From: Syntrophus sp963665935
GTDB taxonomy: Bacteria; Desulfobacterota; Syntrophia; Syntrophales; Syntrophaceae
Direction of reading: 5' to 3'
NCBI GenBank assembly: GCA_963665935.1
Contig: OY762510.1
Location: 930,001-994,000 of the forward strand
Length of the DNA: 64,000 nucleotides
How positions within the stretch are numbered: the stretch's first letter is position 1; every line of letters starts with the position of its first letter. This document shows, piece by piece, positions 60,765-64,000 of the stretch. Both the position numbers and the translations under genes were made by a program. Under the pieces are notes generated by a model that worked only from the letters and a program-made list of their open reading frames with translations, was not told the DNA's origin and ran no database searches.

Positions 60765-61091
60765 TCAGGAGAGTATAGCAATAGGCGGGCCGCGATAGGG
60801 GAAAAACACCAAGGAAAAGAATAACGCGGGATTTTCAACAAAGGTGCTGAAGTTCCCTCTGCATGATGAAATACTGGAAAGTAATCGCACCACGGTCGTG
60901 CCCAGAAAAGGCATCGATAAGGGCATCTTGATTTTCGAGGTCGGACAGGATGAGAAAATCTCCTGTTTTACGAAAGAACAGGTAAAAAACTTCAAGGGTT
61001 GATCATCGTAATGAACGGTTACAGCGATGAGAGTCAGTATGGCCACCATCAAAGCGGCCAGGGACAACTGTAGTTTATGCGGTTTTCTCAT
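60765..61091 (-). CDS. Small hypothetical protein with one N-terminal membrane helix
   Basis: A 108-codon frame starts 14 bases after the ICMT-like gene stop. Its N-terminus KPHKLQLSLAALMVAILTL is a convincing signal anchor, followed by AVTVHYDDQPLKF. The rest (SCPTSKIKMPLSMPFLG) lacks any recognisable feature, and the opposite strand here encodes a protein-like fragment, so the 3' part may be corrupted. I give low confidence to the full extent. Confidence 0.35.
   Translation of the reverse strand: MRKPHKLQLSLAALMVAILTLIAVTVHYDDQPLKFFTCSFVKQEIFSSCPTSKIKMPLSMPFLGTTVVRLLSSISSCRGNFSTFVENPALFFSLVFFPYRGPPIAILS
60799..61002 (+). other. Plus-strand protein-like fragment without a start
   Basis: An open stretch of 67 codons ends in TGA at 61002. 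It contains FPLHDEILESNRTTVVPRKG, then DKGILIFEVGQDEKISCFTK and ends VKNFKG. Codon choice and composition look coding, yet no ATG is present (only GTG at 60844), and no family is recognised. It is antisense to the hypothetical gene above; only one of the two can be real. Possibly a relic. Confidence 0.3.
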
Positions 61092-61104
61092 TACAGAGGA
61101 ACTC

Positions 61105-61713
61105 TCAGTATAATTTGATCCATACTGGAAGAATGCTCAATTCGTGGAGTGTTTCCAGCAGCTCCAAAATGCCCACCAGCCAGACAAACCAGAGCGCATC
61201 AACAATATGTATCCGAAATATCCGTGGTTCCACAAGATACTGCTGAGGTTCCCTGAGGAGCGAATACTTCGGGAAGAACGCCGGGGTAGAGCGTAAGTAG
61301 GATGCAAATGCTTCTCCGTGTCTTCTTTGCAGGTCCCTTTCTTCGCTCTTTATGACGAAAGGGTAATATAAACCGAAGAGAACGGCGACAGCGATCGGCA
61401 TCGTAACAGTTTCCGTTACACAGCCAATCCCGATAACACCGAGAAAACTGAAGAAATAAAGAGGATTTCGGCAGATGGAATAGGGCCCCTCCGTCACCAG
61501 TTTTTTTGTTTTATAACCGGAAATATAGAGTGTACACCACAGCCGTCCCAATGAGGCTATTCCCACGAGAAAACAGCCCGTTATAAAAAGCAGTGCCCCA
61601 ATTAACGGCTTTGTTTCATCCCATTTGCTTTCCGAAAAGAGCAACGATGCACTAAAGACAATCGCAAAAATCCTGGTCATCGGGATACGATATTTTTCAA
61701 TGCCGCTTACCAT
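61105..61713 (-). CDS. Isoprenylcysteine carboxyl methyltransferase-like membrane protein
   Basis: A 202-residue protein with four to five membrane helices and the PEMT/ICMT motif: VTEGPYSICRNPLYFFSFLG and, after the last helix, EERDLQRRHGEAFASYLRST and FFPKYSL. These bind SAM and the membrane substrate. In bacteria the family methylates phospholipids, thiols or unknown lipids. The start at 61713 is used, though an ATG at 61680 is possible. It precedes a small membrane-anchored hypothetical. Confidence 0.83.
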   Translation of the reverse strand: MVSGIEKYRIPMTRIFAIVFSASLLFSESKWDETKPLIGALLFITGCFLVGIASLGRLWCTLYISGYKTKKLVTEGPYSICRNPLYFFSFLGVIGIGCVTETVTMPIAVAVLFGLYYPFVIKSEERDLQRRHGEAFASYLRSTPAFFPKYSLLREPQQYLVEPRIFRIHIVDALWFVWLVGILELLETLHELSILPVWIKLY

Positions 61714-61965
61714 TCAATCACCACCCATCACCACGACTGAGCTCCATTCTTAATGTATGGAACTTCTTCCTGCGAGCCTCCCGGAGAAAACTTATTCCAT
61801 CGGGGACGGGGATGAAATTCACTTCCCAAGCGTGGTAAAAATCGCTTCAGGGGGGCTTCTATCACACTTCCTGAAAATTATATATCTTTTATCACAGGGA
61901 TTCCGGGGGAAGATTCTTTCCGAAGAAAAGCGGAAAACTCCGGAATGCAACAAGAACCACCCTAC
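61714..61965. other. Intergenic region without identifiable genes
   Basis: Between the methyltransferase start and the katA terminator I see only a 90-codon plus-strand frame (61757-62029) that runs through the terminator hairpin and resembles nothing. The promoter of the methyltransferase gene should be here, but no consensus is evident. Confidence 0.35.
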
Positions 61966-62010
61966 AAAAAAAACGGGAGATTGCCCGAGGATCTTCCAGG
62001 CAGTCTCCCG
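61966..62010 (-). terminator. Terminator of katA
   Basis: On the minus strand CGGGAGACTGCC and GGCAATCTCCCG form a 12-bp stem with one mismatch and a 13-base loop, followed by TTTTTTTT. It lies 33 bases past the katA stop at 62043. Confidence 0.9.
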
Positions 62011-62042
62011 CTTATGCCAAAGGAGATAGGGACAAACAAAGA

Positions 62043-63503
62043 TCAGGCGGGGATTTCGCTCAGCGGGATGCTCAGGGCATCGGCCACACCCTTGCCGTAG
62101 GCCGGGTCGGCCTTCAGGCAGTTGCCGATGTGGCGGATCTGAATATTCCTCGGCGCCTCGGCGATAGCACGGGCGGTGTTGCCGAAAAGGGCCGCCTGCT
62201 GTTCCGGGGCCATCAGGCGGAAGAGTTTGCCGGGCTGGGTGTAGTAGTCGCTGTCATCCTCGCGGGCATTCCAATGATAGGCATCCCCTTTCAGTTTCAG
62301 CGGCGGTTCGGAAAAGTCCGGCTGCTCCTGCCATTCGCCATAGCTGTTGGGCTCATAACCGAGGGTGCTGCCATAGTTGCCGTCCACCCGCATCGACCCG
62401 TCGCGGTGGTAGCTGTGGTACGGGCAGCGCGGGGCATTGACGGGAATCTGGAGATGGTTGACGCCGAGCCGGTAACGCTGGGCGTCGCCATAAGAGAAGA
62501 GGCGCCCCTGGAGCATCTTGTCGGGGGAGAAGCCGATACCGGGGACGACGAGGGCCGGGTTGAAGGCCGCCTGCTCGACCTCGGCGAAGTAGTTTTCCGG
62601 GTTTTTGTTCAGTTCAAGGACGCCCACCTCGATGAGGGGGTAATCCCCATGATACCAGACCTTGGTCAGATCGAAGGGATGGTAGGGACAGGTGTCCGCA
62701 TCCGCTTCCGGCATGATCTGCACGTAGAATGTCCAGCGGGGGAAGTCGCCCTTCTCGATGCTCTCATAGAGGTCCCTCTGATGGCTCTCCCGGTCCTTGG
62801 CAACGACTGCTTCCGCTTCGGCATCGGTCAGGTTCTTGATCCCCTGCTGGGTCTTGAGGTGGAACTTGACCCAGAACCGCTGGTTCTTGGCGTTGATGAA
62901 ACTGAAGGTGTGGCTGCCGAAGCCGTGCATGTGCCGGTAGGATGCGGGAATGCCCCGGTCACTCATGACGATGGTCACCTGATGGAGGGCCTCGGGCAGG
63001 GAAGACCAGAAGTCCCAGTTGTTCTTGGCGCTGCGAAGGTTGGTTCGGGGGTCCCGCTTCACCGCGTGGTTGAGATCGGGAAATTTGAGGGGATCGCGCA
63101 GGAAGAAAACCGGCGTGTTGTTGCCCACGAGGTCCCAGTTGCCCTCCTCGGTGTAGAACTTCATCGCGAAGCCCCGGATGTCCCGCTCAGCATCCGCCGC
63201 CCCGCGCTCGCCGGCAACGGTGGAGAAGCGGAGGAAGCATTCCGTCTTCTTCCCGATCGCAGAGAAAATCTTTGCCCGGGTATACTGGGTGATGTCGTGG
63301 GTGACGGTGAAGGTTCCATAGGCGCCGGACCCCTTGGCGTGCATCCGGCGTTCTGGGATCACCTCCCGGTCGAAGTGGGCCAGCTTTTCCAGAAACCAGA
63401 CATCCTGCAGGAGCTGCGGTCCACGCGGCCCGGCAGTAATGATGTTGTTGTTGTCGACAACGGGGGCCCCGGCCCGGGTTGTCAATTTCTTTTTTTCAGT
63501 CAT
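62043..63503 (-). CDS. katA: Catalase (monofunctional, haem)
   Basis: A 486-residue clade-3-type catalase. The active-site His lies in MHAKGSGAYGTFTVTHDIT, followed by RFSTVAGERGAADAERDIRG with the catalytic Asn later (VGNNTPVFF). The haem ligand Tyr is in RLFSYGDAQRYRLG. It decomposes hydrogen peroxide in the cytoplasm. GGGAGG lies about 9 bases before the ATG. A Fur/PerR-type gene ends 145 bases upstream in the same direction. Catalase suggests an anaerobe equipped for oxygen exposure. Confidence 0.97.
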   Translation of the reverse strand: MTEKKKLTTRAGAPVVDNNNIITAGPRGPQLLQDVWFLEKLAHFDREVIPERRMHAKGSGAYGTFTVTHDITQYTRAKIFSAIGKKTECFLRFSTVAGERGAADAERDIRGFAMKFYTEEGNWDLVGNNTPVFFLRDPLKFPDLNHAVKRDPRTNLRSAKNNWDFWSSLPEALHQVTIVMSDRGIPASYRHMHGFGSHTFSFINAKNQRFWVKFHLKTQQGIKNLTDAEAEAVVAKDRESHQRDLYESIEKGDFPRWTFYVQIMPEADADTCPYHPFDLTKVWYHGDYPLIEVGVLELNKNPENYFAEVEQAAFNPALVVPGIGFSPDKMLQGRLFSYGDAQRYRLGVNHLQIPVNAPRCPYHSYHRDGSMRVDGNYGSTLGYEPNSYGEWQEQPDFSEPPLKLKGDAYHWNAREDDSDYYTQPGKLFRLMAPEQQAALFGNTARAIAEAPRNIQIRHIGNCLKADPAYGKGVADALSIPLSEIPA

Positions 63504-63593
63504 TGCTCTTTCCTCCCTTGAAATGGTTTTGTCCCGGCAGGAAGCCGGAAAAGGTTGGTTGTAAAGTCCACAATGGCCACAGATAACATTAAT

Positions 63594-63608
63594 TAGGAAT
63601 TCATCCTA
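63594..63608 (-). promoter_or_regulatory. Small inverted repeat upstream of katA
   Basis: TAGGA-ATTCA-TCCTA, at 63594-63608, lies about 90 bases before the katA start in AT-rich DNA. It could be part of a PerR/Fur operator or a short hairpin, but it is not a close match to the TTATAATNATTATAA PerR consensus. Confidence 0.3.
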
Positions 63609-63647
63609 TTTAGAAGACAAAATCAACCTGTATTTCAAAAATATTTT

Positions 63648-63998
63648 TCAGGAGTTTTTGCGGAGGCAATTATTGCAGATACCGTAGATCACAAGACTTT
63701 TAGAATCGATTTTCCCCCAGTTGCCTAGCTCATGAGGAAGGGAAATGTCGTCGAGGAGTGGCCACGTAAAATCGGTAATCTCCCCACAACAACGGCAGAT
63801 GAGATGGTGATGTCGAGTGAAAGTTGCCTCGAACCGGGCCAGACTTTCCGCAGTCTCGACCCGGTTGATCAATCCGTGGTTTGCAAAGCTGGCAAGGGTT
63901 CGATACACCGTGTCCAGGGAAATATTTGGCAGTTTCAGGCGCAGGCGCCGGTGTAACGCCTCCGCCGTGGGATGGTCGGTCGATGACAGGAGTTCGCA
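63648..63998 (-). CDS. Fur/PerR-family regulator, 5' end beyond the window
   Basis: The minus-strand frame is open from the window edge and encodes a Fur winged helix (ELLSSTDHPTAEALHRRLRL; LDTVYRTLASFANHGLINRV), then ARFEATFTRHHHLICRCCGE with the metal site, and CNNC near the end. The initial ~25 residues lie beyond the window. Its position right before katA supports a PerR role in peroxide-responsive control. The start is not in view. Confidence 0.88.
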   Translation of the reverse strand, partial: CELLSSTDHPTAEALHRRLRLKLPNISLDTVYRTLASFANHGLINRVETAESLARFEATFTRHHHLICRCCGEITDFTWPLLDDISLPHELGNWGKIDSKSLVIYGICNNCLRKNS

Positions 63999-64000
63999 AT

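Noticed and set aside
61757..62029. 90-codon plus-strand frame between the methyltransferase and katA
   Set aside because: It runs through the katA terminator hairpin and has no homology signal.
62130..63521. Plus-strand 463-codon frame over katA
   Set aside because: Antisense shadow; Val/Gly-rich composition and no domain, opposite an intact catalase.

Overview
The window looks like a chromosomal segment from a strictly anaerobic deltaproteobacterium, most likely Syntrophales-like (Syntrophus or Smithella type). This rests on gene content rather than any phylogenetic marker: tandem 2-hydroxyacyl-CoA dehydratase/double-cubane reductases with their ATP-dependent activator, several Mrp/MinD-type P-loop ATPases with NifX-like partners, PAS-sigma54 regulators, DUF3343 proteins, FeoAB, and a pyruvoyl arginine decarboxylase. 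No rRNA, tRNA, phage or CRISPR array was seen.

Layout. 0.2-2.0 kb: an exported alkaline-phosphatase-superfamily enzyme whose C-terminal segment appears at the N-terminus. 2.5-7.2 kb: three tandem paralogous double-cubane/2-hydroxyacyl-CoA dehydratase-like reductases, one activator ATPase and one DUF3343 protein, apparently one operon. 7.5-10.9 kb: a chemoreceptor, an IS110 element and a DUF3343 gene remnant. 10.9-16.1 kb: a mostly minus-strand envelope and sulfur block (YdjY-like Tat protein, rhodanese, MauE/DoxX-like membrane protein, glycosyltransferase, two YeeE/YedE sulfur channels, a truncated Tat ferredoxin and a CsoR-family repressor with its operator). 16.4-19.2 kb: a metal/zinc-ribbon cluster with an FmdE-like protein and a CDF transporter fused to a NifX-like domain. 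19.2-22.6 kb: gamma-carbonic-anhydrase-like protein, DUF364 protein, TrmO, radical SAM protein and a broken isochorismatase. 22.7-26.5 kb: flavin-binding protein, a dead IS630 element and a decaying metal (Znu-type) ABC transporter operon. 27.6-32.2 kb: Mrp ATPase, PAS-sigma54 regulator and an ABC exporter. 32.3-35.2 kb: feoB-feoA-fur. 35.5-44.1 kb: NifX, Mrp, MBL hydrolase, pdaD, NifU/DUF3343 fusion, NifU, tandem USP, pseudo-receiver, two NifX-like proteins and two ferredoxin-containing MinD ATPases. 44.3-50.5 kb: second PAS-sigma54 regulator, LtaS-like membrane enzyme, aguB and aguA. 50.7-54.5 kb: a 1272-residue hybrid histidine kinase. 54.5-64 kb: fused relics of a porin gene and metE, hypotheticals, an ABC-F protein, cold-shock protein, UppP, CDF transporter, ICMT-like methyltransferase, katA and the start-less end of a Fur/PerR gene at the window edge.

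How the parts may work together. The NifX/Mrp/MinD/NifU/zinc-ribbon genes look like one metallocluster-handling network. Four of their upstream regions carry sigma54-like -24 elements, and about 95-160 bp further upstream a shared TTGCATTATCGC-like motif. Two paralogous PAS-sigma54 activators with three conserved PAS cysteines are encoded close by. I infer, but cannot prove, a redox- or metal-responsive sigma54 regulon. pdaD, aguA and aguB together encode a complete arginine-agmatine-carbamoylputrescine-putrescine route. Gene decay is conspicuous: znuABC, isochorismatase, IS630, metE, porin, DUF3343, DUF89 and a zinc ribbon are all present as fragments.
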